Source of the DNA: Pseudogulbenkiania subflava DSM 22618
Lineage (GTDB): Bacteria; Pseudomonadota; Gammaproteobacteria; Burkholderiales; Chromobacteriaceae
Length of the DNA stretch: 64,000 nucleotides
Assembly: GCF_900177275.1 (NCBI RefSeq)
Contig: NZ_FXAG01000003.1
Coordinates: 1-64,000 of the forward strand
Direction of reading: 5' to 3'
This document shows, piece after piece, positions 22,819-31,572 of the stretch (position 1 is the stretch's first letter; every line of letters begins with the position of its first letter). A model generated the notes under the pieces. That model searched no databases, was not told the origin of the DNA, and was given only the letters and a program-made list of their open reading frames with translations. Position numbers and translations under genes: made by a program.

Positions 22819-23478
22819 TCAACGGCGGTAAGCCTGGGCCAGGCGCAGCTCCAGGCGCTTCTGCACCTGTTCGAACAGCGCGCTCATCGCCCAGTAGATG
22901 GCCGCCGCCATCAGGTACAGCGGCAAGGGCTGGAAGGTCTGCGCGATCACGTCCTTGGTCGCCATCATCAGCTCGGACACGGTGATCACCGAGACCAGCG
23001 AGGTGTCCTTGATCAGCGAGATCAGGCTGTTGGCAAGGCTCGGCACCGCCAGCCGCAGCGCCTGGGGGGCCACCACGAAACGCATGGCCTGCCACCAGTT
23101 CAGCCCCAGCGACTGCGCCGCGTCCCACTGTCCGCGCTCGACCCCTGCAATCGCGCCGCGCAGGCTTTCCGACAGGTAGGCCGCCACGTTCAGCGTCAGC
23201 GACAGCACCCCGGCGGTGACCGGCTCGAACTCGATGCCGACCGACGGCAGGCCGTAATAGATGACGAAGATCTGCACCAACAGCGGCGTGCCGCGCATCA
23301 CGCTCACGTAGAGCGCCAACAGCGGCGCCAACAGCGGCACGCGGGCGATGCGAACCAGCGCCACGACAAAGCCCAGCAGCAGGCCCAGCACCATGGTGCT
23401 GAGCGCAAAAAACACGGTGTACCCCGTCCCCTTGATCAGTACCGGCAGCGCCTGCCGCGCCAGTTCAAGCCATTCCAT
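22819..23478 (-). CDS. Polar amino acid ABC transporter permease (HisM family)
   Basis: A 219-residue inner-membrane permease with about five hydrophobic segments (for example VFFALSTMVLGLLLGFVVALV and LPLYLMAAAIYWAMSALF). Its cytoplasmic EAA loop reads GQWDAAQSLGLNWWQAMRFVVAPQALR, the contact site for an ATPase partner. It belongs to the His/Glu/Gln/Arg/opine family. The solute-binding protein is encoded just upstream, separated by a strong hairpin. No ATP-binding subunit gene is nearby, so the ATPase must be encoded elsewhere or shared with another importer. The ATG is at 23478. Substrate is probably a polar or sulfur amino acid, given the PLP enzyme downstream. Confidence 0.9.
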   Translation of the reverse strand: MEWLELARQALPVLIKGTGYTVFFALSTMVLGLLLGFVVALVRIARVPLLAPLLALYVSVMRGTPLLVQIFVIYYGLPSVGIEFEPVTAGVLSLTLNVAAYLSESLRGAIAGVERGQWDAAQSLGLNWWQAMRFVVAPQALRLAVPSLANSLISLIKDTSLVSVITVSELMMATKDVIAQTFQPLPLYLMAAAIYWAMSALFEQVQKRLELRLAQAYRR

Positions 23479-23498
23479 CGCTCATCCTCAAAAACAGC

Positions 23499-23525
23499 GA
23501 CGCCCCCGCAAGCCGCGGGGGCGTC
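23499..23525 (-). terminator. Hairpin between binding-protein and permease genes
   Basis: A perfect 11-bp stem (GACGCCCCCGC / GCGGGGGCGTC) with a five-base loop is followed on the minus strand by GCTGTTTTTG. It should act as a partial terminator or 3'-end stabiliser, letting the binding protein be made in excess of the permease, as is usual for such importers. Confidence 0.7.
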
Positions 23526-23577
23526 CAGTGCGACCATCGACGGCCGGAGCGTCACCAGCCCGGCGTCACGCCGCGGC

Positions 23578-24357
23578 TCAGCGCGCGCCCGGAGCCTTCG
23601 ACACGTCGATCCCGAACCACTTCACCGAGATTTTCTTGAAGGTGCCGTCCTTGTGCAAGGACGTCAGCGCGCCGTCGATGGCGGCCTTGAATTTCGGGTT
23701 GCCCTTGGCGAACGGGATGCCCATCTGCGTGGTCGTGCCCACCGCGGCGCCGGCCTTCAGCGGCAGCTTGGCTTCCTTGATGGCGAACGGGATCAGCAGG
23801 CTGTCGTTGATCGCGGCGTCGATACGGCCGGAGGCCAAATCCTGGAAGATTTCCGCGGCCGACGGGTAGAACTTGGACTCGATGCCGCCCTGCGCCTTGA
23901 CCATATCGGCGTAGTTGCTGCCCTGGGTCACGCCCATCTTCAGGCCCTTCAGGTCGTCCAGCGACTTGAACGTCCGCTTCTCGTTCTTGCGCACGATCAG
24001 CTGGGCGCTGGAGATGGTGTACGGCTGCGAGAAGTCGAACACTTCCTTGCGCTTGTCGGTGATCGACACCTGGTTCATCACCACGTCGAACTTGCCGCCC
24101 TGCAGACCGGCCAGGAGGCCGCTCCACTCACCGGTGGTGAATTCCGGCTTCACCTTGAGTTTCTGCGCCAGCGCGGTGCCGAGGTCGACCTCGAAGCCGG
24201 CCAGCTTCTGGTCCTTGTCCTTGAAGTTGAACGGCGGGTAGGTGCCTTCCAGCGCGATCTTGAGCGTGCCGCGCTGTTGTACGGTATCGAGCAGGTCGGC
24301 GGCGAAGGCGTGCGAGGTGGCGCCGATCAGGGCCAGCAGAGCGATCAGTTTCTTCAT
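23578..24357 (-). CDS. Periplasmic amino acid-binding protein of ABC importer
   Basis: A 259-residue family 3 solute-binding protein. Residues 1-20 are a Sec signal peptide (KKLIALLALIGATSHAFA, cleavage after AFA). The mature part shows YPPFNFKDKDQKLAGFEVDLG, FDVVMNQVSITDKRKE and LKGLKMGVTQGSNYADMV, typical of the HisJ/FliY/GlnH group. It captures a polar amino acid in the periplasm and delivers it to the downstream permease. The upstream region (24358-24420) is AT-rich and likely contains the operon promoter. AAAGG precedes the ATG. It is the first gene of a probable operon of binding protein, permease and PLP enzyme. Confidence 0.92.
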   Translation of the reverse strand: MKKLIALLALIGATSHAFAADLLDTVQQRGTLKIALEGTYPPFNFKDKDQKLAGFEVDLGTALAQKLKVKPEFTTGEWSGLLAGLQGGKFDVVMNQVSITDKRKEVFDFSQPYTISSAQLIVRKNEKRTFKSLDDLKGLKMGVTQGSNYADMVKAQGGIESKFYPSAAEIFQDLASGRIDAAINDSLLIPFAIKEAKLPLKAGAAVGTTTQMGIPFAKGNPKFKAAIDGALTSLHKDGTFKKISVKWFGIDVSKAPGAR

Positions 24358-24446
24358 TTTAATATAACCTTTAGTTTCAAATTAAAGAAACAACATAACA
24401 CATGGAACTATAACAACCCCCAACGGCATTGCCTAGCCCGCGCCAA

Positions 24447-24477
24447 GAAAAAAACCGCCACCCAGGGGGATGACGGT
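24447..24477 (-). terminator. Intrinsic terminator of ychF
   Basis: On the minus strand ACCGTCATCC pairs with GGGTGGCGGT (ten pairs, including two G-U) around a CCCT loop, then seven Ts follow. It lies 26 bases after the ychF stop and closes the pth-ychF unit. Confidence 0.88.
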
Positions 24478-24502
24478 CTTCGGCGCATGGCGGGCAACCG
24501 CC

Positions 24503-25594
24503 TCAGACGTTGAACAGGAAGTTCATCACGTCGCCGTCCTTCACCACGTACTCCTTGCCCTCGGAGCGCATCTTGCCGGCTTCCTTGGCCTTGGCTTCGC
24601 CGCCGCAGGCGATGAAGTCGTCGTAGGAGATGGTCTGGGCGCGGATGAAGCCGCGTTCGAAGTCGGTGTGGATCACCCCGGCCGCTTGCGGCGCGGTGTC
24701 GCCGACGTGGATGGTCCAGGCGCGCACTTCCTTCACCCCGGCGGTGAAGTAGGTCTGCAGGCCGAGGAGCTTGTAGGCGGCGCGGATCAGGCGGTTCAGG
24801 CCCGGCTCCTCCAGCCCCATCTCGGCCAGGAATTCGGCCTTGTCGGCGTCGTCGAGCTCGACGATTTCCGATTCGATCGCCGCGCACAGCGCCACCACCG
24901 GAGCGCCCTCCTTGTCGGCCAGCGCCTTGAGCTTGTCGAGGTGCGGGTTGTTGTCGAAACCGTCCTCGGCCACGTTGGCGACGTACATCGCCGGCTTGAT
25001 GGTCAGCAGGCAGAACGGCTTGAGCAGCGCAACCTCTTCCGCGTCGAGGCCCAGCGAACGCGCCGGCAAGCCTTGGTCCAGATGCGCACGCACTTTCTCC
25101 AACACGGCGATCAGGCGGATCGCGTCCTTGTCACCCGACTTGGCCTTCTTGCCGTCGCGCTGGATCGCCTTTTCCACCGTGGTCAGATCCGCCAGGGCCA
25201 GTTCGGTGCCGATGGTTTCGATATCGGCGATCGGGTCGACCTTGCCGGCGACGTGCACCACGTTGTCGTCGTCGAAGCAGCGCACCACGTTGACGATGGC
25301 GTCCGTCTCGCGGATGTTGGCGAGGAACTGGTTGCCGAGGCCTTCGCCCTTGGAGGCGCCCGCCACCAGGCCGGCGATGTCGACGAACTCGACGATGGCC
25401 GGCTGGATCTTCTGCGGGTTGATGATCTTGGCCAGCTCGGCCAGACGCGGGTCCGGTACCTCGACGATGCCGACGTTGGGCTCGATGGTGCAGAACGGAT
25501 AGTTGGCCGCTTCGATGCCGGCCTTGGTCAGCGCATTGAAGAGGGTCGACTTGCCGACGTTGGGCAGGCCGACGATGCCGCACTGGAGACTCAT
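24503..25594 (-). CDS. ychF: Ribosome-associated ATPase YchF
   Basis: A 363-residue Obg-family P-loop protein that prefers ATP over GTP. The P-loop is [15 protein letters not shown] (about 8-22), switch/G3 region [18 protein letters not shown], and the C-terminal TGS domain includes [15 protein letters not shown] and the conserved end [11 protein letters not shown]. It binds ribosomes and is implicated in oxidative stress response and translation. Length equals the E. coli protein (363). It lies downstream of pth, a common bacterial pairing, with 61 bases between them, and ends at a strong terminator. Confidence 0.97.
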   Translation of the reverse strand: MSLQCGIVGLPNVGKSTLFNALTKAGIEAANYPFCTIEPNVGIVEVPDPRLAELAKIINPQKIQPAIVEFVDIAGLVAGASKGEGLGNQFLANIRETDAIVNVVRCFDDDNVVHVAGKVDPIADIETIGTELALADLTTVEKAIQRDGKKAKSGDKDAIRLIAVLEKVRAHLDQGLPARSLGLDAEEVALLKPFCLLTIKPAMYVANVAEDGFDNNPHLDKLKALADKEGAPVVALCAAIESEIVELDDADKAEFLAEMGLEEPGLNRLIRAAYKLLGLQTYFTAGVKEVRAWTIHVGDTAPQAAGVIHTDFERGFIRAQTISYDDFIACGGEAKAKEAGKMRSEGKEYVVKDGDVMNFLFNV

Positions 25595-25655
25595 GACTGC
25601 GTTCCTCTCGAAAATCTTTGCAAAGGTTGGCCGAAGCAGGCTTGCGGCCGGAAAA

Positions 25656-26240
25656 TTACTTGGCGGCGGTATGCAGGGTTTTCATCGCGCCCGGCATGTC
25701 GCCGGCGATGGCCTGCGGCAATACCCGGAGCGCCGCCGCCATGGCGTCCTCGATGGCGCCCTGTTCTTCGCTGCGCGGCTTCTTCAGCACGAAGCCGACC
25801 ACCTCGCTGCGCTCGCCGGGGTGGCCGATGCCCAGCCGCAGACGCCAGAAGTTCGGCGAGCCAAGGCGGGCGATGATGTCCTTCAGGCCGTTGTGGCCGC
25901 CGTGCCCGCCACCCTGCTTGAAACGGGCGGTGCCGGGCTCGAGGTCGAGCTCGTCGTGCACTACCAGGATTTCCTCCGGGGCGATCTTGTAGAAGCGCGC
26001 CAGCGCCGCCACCGCCTGGCCGGACAGGTTCATGAAGGTCATCGGCTTCAACAGCCACAGGTCGCTGCCGCCCGGCTGCGGCGCGCGCGCCACTTCGCCG
26101 AAGAACTTGCCTTCGCCTCTCAGCGCCGCCTTGTGCTGCCAGGCCAGTTCGTCGACCAGCCAGAAACCGGCATTATGACGGGTTTTCTCGTACTCCGGGC
26201 CAGGGTTGCCCAGCCCGACGATCAATCGAATCCCGGACAT
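25656..26240 (-). CDS. pth: Peptidyl-tRNA hydrolase
   Basis: A 194-residue Pth1 enzyme that releases tRNA from stalled peptidyl-tRNA. It shows [21 protein letters not shown] with the catalytic histidine (His22), [20 protein letters not shown] with the conserved aspartate, and [13 protein letters not shown]. The last third, [16 protein letters not shown], is also canonical. It follows rplY but a terminator lies between them, so it may be read through or have its own promoter. Start ATG 26240. Confidence 0.97.
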   Translation of the reverse strand: MSGIRLIVGLGNPGPEYEKTRHNAGFWLVDELAWQHKAALRGEGKFFGEVARAPQPGGSDLWLLKPMTFMNLSGQAVAALARFYKIAPEEILVVHDELDLEPGTARFKQGGGHGGHNGLKDIIARLGSPNFWRLRLGIGHPGERSEVVGFVLKKPRSEEQGAIEDAMAAALRVLPQAIAGDMPGAMKTLHTAAK

Positions 26241-26254
26241 GATTGCATTCCAAT

Positions 26255-26295
26255 AAAAAAGCCCGTTGCGAGGCCGTCAGGCAACGCAACGAGCT
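26255..26295 (-). terminator. Intrinsic terminator after rplY
   Basis: On the minus strand an 11-base stem (AGCTCGTTGCG / CGCAACGGGCT) closes around a 14-base loop and runs into TTTTTT. It lies between the rplY stop at 26317 and the pth ATG at 26240. Confidence 0.85.
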
Positions 26296-26316
26296 TGATC
26301 GTGCACGACCGCGGAA

Positions 26317-26895
26317 TTACTCGGCGGCAGCGGCACCGCTGGCGGAGGCCACAGCCTGGTCGCCACCGCGAGTCAGGGCGGTGATTTCCACGCCTTCCGG
26401 CAGCTTCAGGTCGGACAGGTGAATGGTCTGGCCAGCCTGGATGGCGGACAGGTCCACTTCGATGAAGGACGGCAGTTGGGCCGGCAGAGCGCGCACGTCG
26501 ACTTCGGTCAGCACGTGCGAGATCTTGGCGCCTTGCAGCTTGACGGCTTCGGACGCATCGGCACCGACGAAGTGCAGCGGCACCTTGACGTGCATCTTCT
26601 CGTTCAGATCGACGCGCTGGAAGTCCATGTGCAGCACCAGCTGCTTGTACGGGTGCATCTGGTAGTCACGCAGCAGCACGGCCTGCTTCTCGCCGTCGAT
26701 CACCAGGTTCAGGATGCCGGTGTGGAAGCCTTCTTCCTTCAGCGCGTAGTAAACCGGGTTGTGTTCCAGCACCACGGAAACCGCTTCGGTGTTGGCGCCG
26801 TATACCACGGCCGGCAGTTTGCCGGCGTGACGCAGGCGGCGGCTCGCACCCGTACCCAGCTGTTCACGCTTGGCAGCAATCAGTTCGTAAGACAT
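26317..26895 (-). CDS. rplY: 50S ribosomal protein L25 (general stress protein Ctc type)
   Basis: A 192-residue long-form L25/Ctc protein. Residues ~1-90 form the 5S-rRNA-binding L25 domain (KREQLGTGASRRLRHAGKLPAVVYG, then LRDYQMHPYKQLVLHMDFQRV). Residues ~95-185 form the C-terminal TL5/CTC domain (VDVRALPAQLPSFIEVDLS), and a short Ala-rich tail follows. It is longer than the 94-residue E. coli L25 but normal for betaproteobacteria. It lies 58 bases downstream of prs, in the conserved prs-rplY-pth order. Confidence 0.96.
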   Translation of the reverse strand: MSYELIAAKREQLGTGASRRLRHAGKLPAVVYGANTEAVSVVLEHNPVYYALKEEGFHTGILNLVIDGEKQAVLLRDYQMHPYKQLVLHMDFQRVDLNEKMHVKVPLHFVGADASEAVKLQGAKISHVLTEVDVRALPAQLPSFIEVDLSAIQAGQTIHLSDLKLPEGVEITALTRGGDQAVASASGAAAAE

Positions 26896-26953
26896 GAGTA
26901 AAACTCCAGTTCAAGTGAATGGCACCGTGTGGCCGCGACCAGCCACACGATGT

Positions 26954-27937
26954 TTACGGCAGGCAGGCGCCCGTCGAAACCAGGTCCTCGTTGAAGAGGT
27001 AGGACACCGACTCTTCGTTGTTGATGCGGCGCAGCGTCTCGGCCAAGAGGCCGCCGATGGAGGCCACGCGGATGTTCTGGCAGGCCTTGGCTTGCGCCGA
27101 CAACGGGATGGTGTCAGTCACCACCACCATGTCGATGTCGGAATTGGCAATGCGATCGATGGCCTGGCCCGAGAAGATGGCGTGGGTGGCGTAGGCCAGC
27201 ACGCGCTCGGCACCGCGCTCTTTCAGCGCGGAAGCGGCCTTGCACAGGGTATTGGCGGTATCGATCATGTCGTCGACGATCAGGCAGGTACGGCCCTGGA
27301 CGTCGCCGATGATGTTCATGACTTCGGCCACGTTGGCCTTGGGACGACGCTTGTCGATAATGGCGAGGTCGGTATTCAGCGCTTTGGCCATGGCGCGCGC
27401 GCGCACCACGCCGCCGACGTCCGGGCTCACCACGATCAGGTCTTCGATGCGCTGCGAGCGGACATCCTTCAGCAGCACCGGGGTGGCGTAGACGTTATCC
27501 ACCGGAATGTCGAAGAAGCCCTGGATCTGGTCGGCGTGCAGGTCGACGGTCAGCACGCGGTCGATACCGGCCGACGTCAGCATGTTGGCGACCAGTTTGG
27601 CGGAGATCGGCACACGCGCGGAACGCGGGCGGCGATCCTGGCGGGCATAGCCGAAGTACGGGATGGCGGCGGTGATACGACCGGCGGAGGCGCGCTTGAG
27701 CGCATCGGCCATGGTCAGGATTTCCATCAGATTGTCGTTGGTCGGGTTGCAGGTGGACTGCAGGATGAACACGTCGCGACCGCGCACGTTTTCCAGCAGC
27801 TCTACAGCCACTTCACCGTCGCTGAACTTGCCCACGTCGGCACGGCCGAGCGAGATGTCCAGATGCTTGACCACGTTCTGGGCGAGTTCCGGGTTAGCGG
27901 TCCCGGTGAAAACCATCAAACTGTCGTATGCCGCCAT
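26954..27937 (-). CDS. prs: Ribose-phosphate pyrophosphokinase
   Basis: Makes PRPP from ribose-5-phosphate and ATP for purine, pyrimidine, histidine and NAD synthesis. The 327-residue protein has the N-terminal [13 protein letters not shown], the ATP-binding [12 protein letters not shown], the [11 protein letters not shown] metal-binding signature, [13 protein letters not shown], and the PRPP loop [14 protein letters not shown]. The last is usually DTAGT; here Asn replaces Gly. It sits between tRNA-Gln and rplY, preceded by a hairpin that may attenuate read-through from ispE/tRNA-Gln. No strong ribosome binding site is visible at ATG 27937. Confidence 0.96.
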   Translation of the reverse strand: MAAYDSLMVFTGTANPELAQNVVKHLDISLGRADVGKFSDGEVAVELLENVRGRDVFILQSTCNPTNDNLMEILTMADALKRASAGRITAAIPYFGYARQDRRPRSARVPISAKLVANMLTSAGIDRVLTVDLHADQIQGFFDIPVDNVYATPVLLKDVRSQRIEDLIVVSPDVGGVVRARAMAKALNTDLAIIDKRRPKANVAEVMNIIGDVQGRTCLIVDDMIDTANTLCKAASALKERGAERVLAYATHAIFSGQAIDRIANSDIDMVVVTDTIPLSAQAKACQNIRVASIGGLLAETLRRINNEESVSYLFNEDLVSTGACLP

Positions 27938-27965
27938 AACTCGTTATGCCTTAGCTGAATAAAGA

Positions 27966-27996
27966 AAAAGCGTGTAAGGGAAACTTACACGCTTTT
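27966..27996. terminator. Terminator or attenuator between tRNA-Gln and prs
   Basis: A 13-bp perfect stem (AAAAGCGTGTAAG / CTTACACGCTTTT) with a six-base loop. It has T-rich ends in both directions and sits 29 bases after the tRNA-Gln end and 28 bases before the prs ATG. It probably ends the ispE-tRNA transcript and may regulate entry into prs. Confidence 0.8.
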
Positions 27997-28025
27997 ATTC
28001 TCGTTCTCTATATTGTAGAGATTCT

Positions 28026-28100
28026 TGGCTGGGGAGGTAGGGATCGAACCTACGAATGCCGGAATCAAAATCCGGTGCCTTACCACTTGGCGACTCCCCA
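28026..28100 (-). tRNA. tRNA-Gln (anticodon TTG)
   Basis: A 75-base cloverleaf including an encoded CCA end. The acceptor stem pairs TGGGGAG with CTCCCCA, the anticodon loop is TTTTGAT, giving TTG (reads CAA/CAG), and the T-arm carries GTTCGATCC. It lies nine bases after the ispE stop on the same strand, as in many betaproteobacteria. The flanking DNA is less GC-rich than the surroundings. Confidence 0.97.
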
Positions 28101-28109
28101 GTAACTGGG

Positions 28110-28952
28110 CTAGATGCTGCCGAACAACGGGTGGACCGAAAGGCCTCTTGCGACAAATCCGTTGTACTTCTGCGACAGCGTCTTATAAACTTTATCGGCT
28201 TCGTTTTCCGAATCGCACTCCAGAAAAACACAACTTCCGGAGCCTGTCATCAGCGGCGAACCGTATTTCTCAAGCTCGCTTAACGCTTCGTTTACCGCTG
28301 GGTACTTACTCGTCACAACCCGCTGCAAGTCGTTTCGTCGTTGCTGCGTTGTTTCGAGGATTCGCATTATGCTGATACCGGAATCCCTTGTCAACAGTTC
28401 TGACGAAAAAATTTCAGCAGTCGGTACATGCACCCCCGGATGCAGCACCACGTACCACTTTTCCGGCAGCTCCAGCTCGGTCAGTTCCTCGCCGATGCCG
28501 GTGGCAAAGGCGTTGCGGCCGAAGATGAAGACCGGCACATCGGCCCCCAGCTTCAGGCCCAGCTGCATCAGGGTTTCGCGCGGCACAGCGGTCTGCCACA
28601 GCGCGTTGAGCGCCAGCAGCACGGTGGCGGCGTCGGAACTGCCGCCGCCCAGACCGCCGCCCATCGGGATGCGCTTGGTGAGGCGGATCGAGGCGCCCAG
28701 CGGGGTGCCGCTGTGCTGTTGCAGCAGGCGTGCCGCGCGCACCGTCAGGTCGCGCTCGGCCGGCACGCCGTCGATCGGGTTCAGCAGCTCGATCACGCCG
28801 TCGTCGCGCACCGCCAGTTCGACGGTGTCGCTGTAGTCGATGAAGCGGAACACGGTTTCCAGCAGGTGGTAGCCGTCGGCACGGCGCCCCACCACCTTGA
28901 GCATCAGATTGAGTTTGGCCGGAGCCGGATAGGCATGGAAGACGGCGGTCAT
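28110..28952 (-). CDS. ispE: 4-diphosphocytidyl-2-C-methyl-D-erythritol kinase
   Basis: The GHMP kinase of the MEP isoprenoid pathway, phosphorylating CDP-ME at the 2-position with ATP. The 280-residue protein opens YPAPAKLNLMLKVVGRRADGYH and has the ATP-binding PMGGGLGGGSSDAATVL and the C-terminal MTGSGSCVFLE. I chose ATG 28952, because the longer frame adds 33 residues outside the family. The last ~325 bases (28110-28435) are much less GC-rich than the rest: 149 of 300 bases are G or C at 28141-28440 against 40 of 60 at 28501-28560. Codon choice shifts too, so the gene looks mosaic, yet the reading frame is intact. Confidence 0.94.
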   Translation of the reverse strand: MTAVFHAYPAPAKLNLMLKVVGRRADGYHLLETVFRFIDYSDTVELAVRDDGVIELLNPIDGVPAERDLTVRAARLLQQHSGTPLGASIRLTKRIPMGGGLGGGSSDAATVLLALNALWQTAVPRETLMQLGLKLGADVPVFIFGRNAFATGIGEELTELELPEKWYVVLHPGVHVPTAEIFSSELLTRDSGISIMRILETTQQRRNDLQRVVTSKYPAVNEALSELEKYGSPLMTGSGSCVFLECDSENEADKVYKTLSQKYNGFVARGLSVHPLFGSI

Positions 28953-28974
28953 GTCGGAAGAACTCGAAAACGGA

Positions 28975-29162
28975 ATGTGGAGAAAACTCAGAACCGGTTC
29001 AGGCTCTGTCGCGAACAGCTCAACGAAAGGAAAAGCGGCGCAGGAACGCAATGGCCATGGAGTGCATGGAAATCATGGCGGCGCGAATCTCCACCGGAGC
29101 CGCGCACGCGCAGAGCGACACATACGCCCCGGGGATCGCGCAGCAAGACCATGGACAGGTTC
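28975..29162. repeat. Possible decayed copy of the intergenic palindrome family
   Basis: The spacer between lolB and ispE contains GCGCAGGAAC followed by an ATGG/CATGG hairpin-like stretch, and GCGCACGCGCAGAGC. These resemble blocks in the copies at 54911-55097 and 36390-36601. Neither terminal arm is clear, so membership is uncertain. Confidence 0.25.
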
Positions 29163-29708
29163 TCAGCGCCAGGCGTGCACGACCAGGCGGATCGACAGCC
29201 GGTCGCGCTCCATTTCGACCCGCTTCGGGTACGGGCCGGGCTGATCGGCGTCGCTGACGAAACGGATGGACCAGCCCTGCTGATGCAGCACACCGTCGGC
29301 GGAGACGTTCTGCGGCCAGTCCGGCGCCGCCTGGCCACGAATCCACCAAGCGAGGTTGGAGAGCGGCAGCGGCCAGCCCAGCGTCTTCTCGGTCAGGCTT
29401 TCCACGTCCGCCGCCTGGTAGGTCTTGCCGTCGGCCTGCAGCGTCACGCCGTTCGCGTCGCGCTCGACGCGCGCCACGGTGGAACCGATCGGGCTGTTGA
29501 TCGACAGCTGGTCGCGTACGGCATCGTGATTCCAGTCGAAGTTGGCGACCTGCCCCTTGCCGTCGGCCTTGACTGACAGCCGGCCGGAGATCGAAAACGG
29601 GGTATCGCGCGGCAGGGTCGCCTCGGCTTGCGGCCGGAACGCGACGTCGCGCGTGGCGCAGCCGGTCAAGAGCAGGCCGCACAGGCCCAGTGCCAGCCAG
29701 CGGCTCAT
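29163..29708 (-). CDS. lolB: Outer membrane lipoprotein LolB
   Basis: A 181-residue lipoprotein that accepts lipoproteins from LolA and inserts them into the outer membrane. The signal peptide RWLALGLCGLLLTGCATR has the lipobox LLTGC with Cys17 as the lipidated residue. Downstream are FSISGRLSVKADGKGQVANF and LGWPLPLSNLAWWIRGQ, both conserved in LolB. The start ATG 29708 overlaps the stop of the TPR lipoprotein gene (ATGA), so the longer frame reaching 29816 is rejected. It belongs to the conserved TPR-lolB-ispE arrangement. Confidence 0.93.
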   Translation of the reverse strand: MSRWLALGLCGLLLTGCATRDVAFRPQAEATLPRDTPFSISGRLSVKADGKGQVANFDWNHDAVRDQLSINSPIGSTVARVERDANGVTLQADGKTYQAADVESLTEKTLGWPLPLSNLAWWIRGQAAPDWPQNVSADGVLHQQGWSIRFVSDADQPGPYPKRVEMERDRLSIRLVVHAWR

Positions 29709-31492
29709 GGCTGCTCCAGGCGGTGCACGGTGTTCTTCAGCATTTCCAGGCTGGATTCGCTGCCGGTGGCCTTCTGCCACACCGCGCGCGCTTCGTCGCG
29801 ACGGTTGAGCTGCCACAGCACCTCGCCGTAATGTGCCGCGATCTCGGCGTCTGGCGACACCGCGAAGGCACGTTCGAGGTGCTCGCGCGCCGGCTCGAGA
29901 CGGCCCAGCTTGAACAACACCCAGCCCATGCTGTCGAGCACCATCGGGTTGTCCGGCTCGGCCTGCAGGGCTTTCTGGATCAGGCCCAAGGCTTCCTGAT
30001 AGCGCGTGGTGCGGTTGGCCAGCGTGTAGCCGAGGGCGTTGAGTCCCTGCGGGTCGTCGGGTTTTTCCTTGAGATAGGCGCGCAGGTCGCTCTCGGCGCC
30101 GTCGACGTTGCCCATCAGATCGGCCACCAGGGCCCGTTCGTAGAGCAGCTCCGGGGTGCCCGGGGCTTCTTGCAGCGCCTGGCTCAAGAGGGCGTGCGCC
30201 AGGTCGTACCGCTTGGCCTCGCGGGCGATCTGCGACTGCGCCAGCACCACCTGGACGCGGCCGGCGCCGCCGATCTCGAGCTTCTGCAGCCGGGCGATGC
30301 CGGCATCGGCGTTGCCGGCGGCGGCGTCCAGCTCGGCCAGGCGCCCCTGCGCCGGCAGGTACTGCGCGCCCTGCCCCACCGCTTCGTACCAGCGCCGGGC
30401 GCTGGCGACGTTGTCCTGCTCTTCGGCCAACTGGCCGAGGGTGTAACGGATGAAGTCGCTTTCGGGGTGTTTTTCCGCCAGCGCCGCTTCCAGGTGCTGC
30501 TTGGCCACAGGCAGATCACGCTGCTGCAACGCCAGCAGGCCGGCGCCGTACAGCAACTCGGCGTTCTTGGGCTGGGTCCGGAGCAGTGCCTCGAAGGCGC
30601 GGCGCGCTTCGTCGAAACGCTTGGCGCCGACCAGCAGGCGCGGATAGGCCATCTTCAGCTCCAGCCCGGCTTCGGGGCGCCGGTCCAGTTCCTTGTTTAG
30701 GAAGGAGATTGCGGCGTTGAGATCGCTGCGGCGCAGCCGGTCGGTCTGCCATGCCACCGGCAGATCCCATTTGGGAGCGATGCGCGCCAGGCGGTCGAGT
30801 TCCTGCTCGACCACGGTGTCGTTGCCGACCTCCGCCGCCACCGCGAGCACCGCGAAGCGTGCTTCCGGCAGATCGGGGTAACGCTCCGCCAGTTGCTGGA
30901 TCAGTTGGTAGGCGCCTTGCTTGTCGCCCTGCAGCGCGGTGAGCCGCGCCAACTGCACAAAGACGGCGCCGGCCCGCGCCGGCTCGCGCTTGAGCAGCTC
31001 TTCCACCAGGGGCCGGCTTTCGGCCAGCTTTCCTGAGCGCAGCAGGGTGATCAGCAGCTGTTCGCGCGCGGTGTCGGAGTCGGGGTCGAGCTCGACCCAC
31101 AGTGTCAGCGCCTCGGAGGCGACCTTGAGCTGGCCGGAGAACAGCGCGAACTCGGCGGCACGCTGCGCCAGGCGCGGGTCGCGGGTCTGCCGTGCGAGGT
31201 CGAGATAGGTGACCGCCGACGCCCCCGCCGCGCCACGTTGGGCGGCGATCTCGCCGGCCAGCACGCCGAACAGGATGTGGCTGTCGAGTTCGACCTTGGG
31301 CAGCTTGGCGTCGGCCGCGGCGGCTTCAGCCTTGGCGGCTTCGACACCGTCACCGTCGTCGTCGGGCGCGTTGTCCGTCGCCTCTGCCTGGGGGATGGCC
31401 GGCGCCGCGGTGCGTTCAGGCGGACGAGTCACCGCGCAGGCGGACAGCAGCAGCACCAGGAGGAGGGGAAGGGTTCGGTTTAACGGTTTCAT
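29705..31492 (-). CDS. Tetratricopeptide repeat lipoprotein
   Basis: A 595-residue protein with a lipoprotein signal (PLLLVLLLSACAV, Cys19 probable lipidation site), an acidic Ala-rich linker at about 35-65, and then many TPR helices through to the C-terminus. Examples are LDLARQTRDPRLAQRAAEFALFSG, NAELLYGAGLLALQQRDLPVAK, and NALGYTLANRTTRYQEALGLI followed by MVLDSMGWVLFKLGRLEPA. The last repeats match the protein commonly found before lolB in betaproteobacteria. It is probably an envelope scaffold, anchored in the inner or outer membrane. Translation is coupled to lolB by an ATGA overlap, which hints at a shared envelope role, but no biochemical function is assigned. Confidence 0.85.
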   Translation of the reverse strand: MKPLNRTLPLLLVLLLSACAVTRPPERTAAPAIPQAEATDNAPDDDGDGVEAAKAEAAAADAKLPKVELDSHILFGVLAGEIAAQRGAAGASAVTYLDLARQTRDPRLAQRAAEFALFSGQLKVASEALTLWVELDPDSDTAREQLLITLLRSGKLAESRPLVEELLKREPARAGAVFVQLARLTALQGDKQGAYQLIQQLAERYPDLPEARFAVLAVAAEVGNDTVVEQELDRLARIAPKWDLPVAWQTDRLRRSDLNAAISFLNKELDRRPEAGLELKMAYPRLLVGAKRFDEARRAFEALLRTQPKNAELLYGAGLLALQQRDLPVAKQHLEAALAEKHPESDFIRYTLGQLAEEQDNVASARRWYEAVGQGAQYLPAQGRLAELDAAAGNADAGIARLQKLEIGGAGRVQVVLAQSQIAREAKRYDLAHALLSQALQEAPGTPELLYERALVADLMGNVDGAESDLRAYLKEKPDDPQGLNALGYTLANRTTRYQEALGLIQKALQAEPDNPMVLDSMGWVLFKLGRLEPAREHLERAFAVSPDAEIAAHYGEVLWQLNRRDEARAVWQKATGSESSLEMLKNTVHRLEQP

Positions 31493-31572
31493 GTGCGTGG
31501 AATCTTGACCCGGCGAAAGCGTAGAATACCACGCTCATTGATATTATTGATGGCCGTGGAGCGTGGAATAAC

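Noticed and set aside
28026-28100. tRNA-Gln as an integration site
   Set aside because: No integrase gene, second tRNA end fragment or direct repeat was seen; only a local GC shift supports past exchange.
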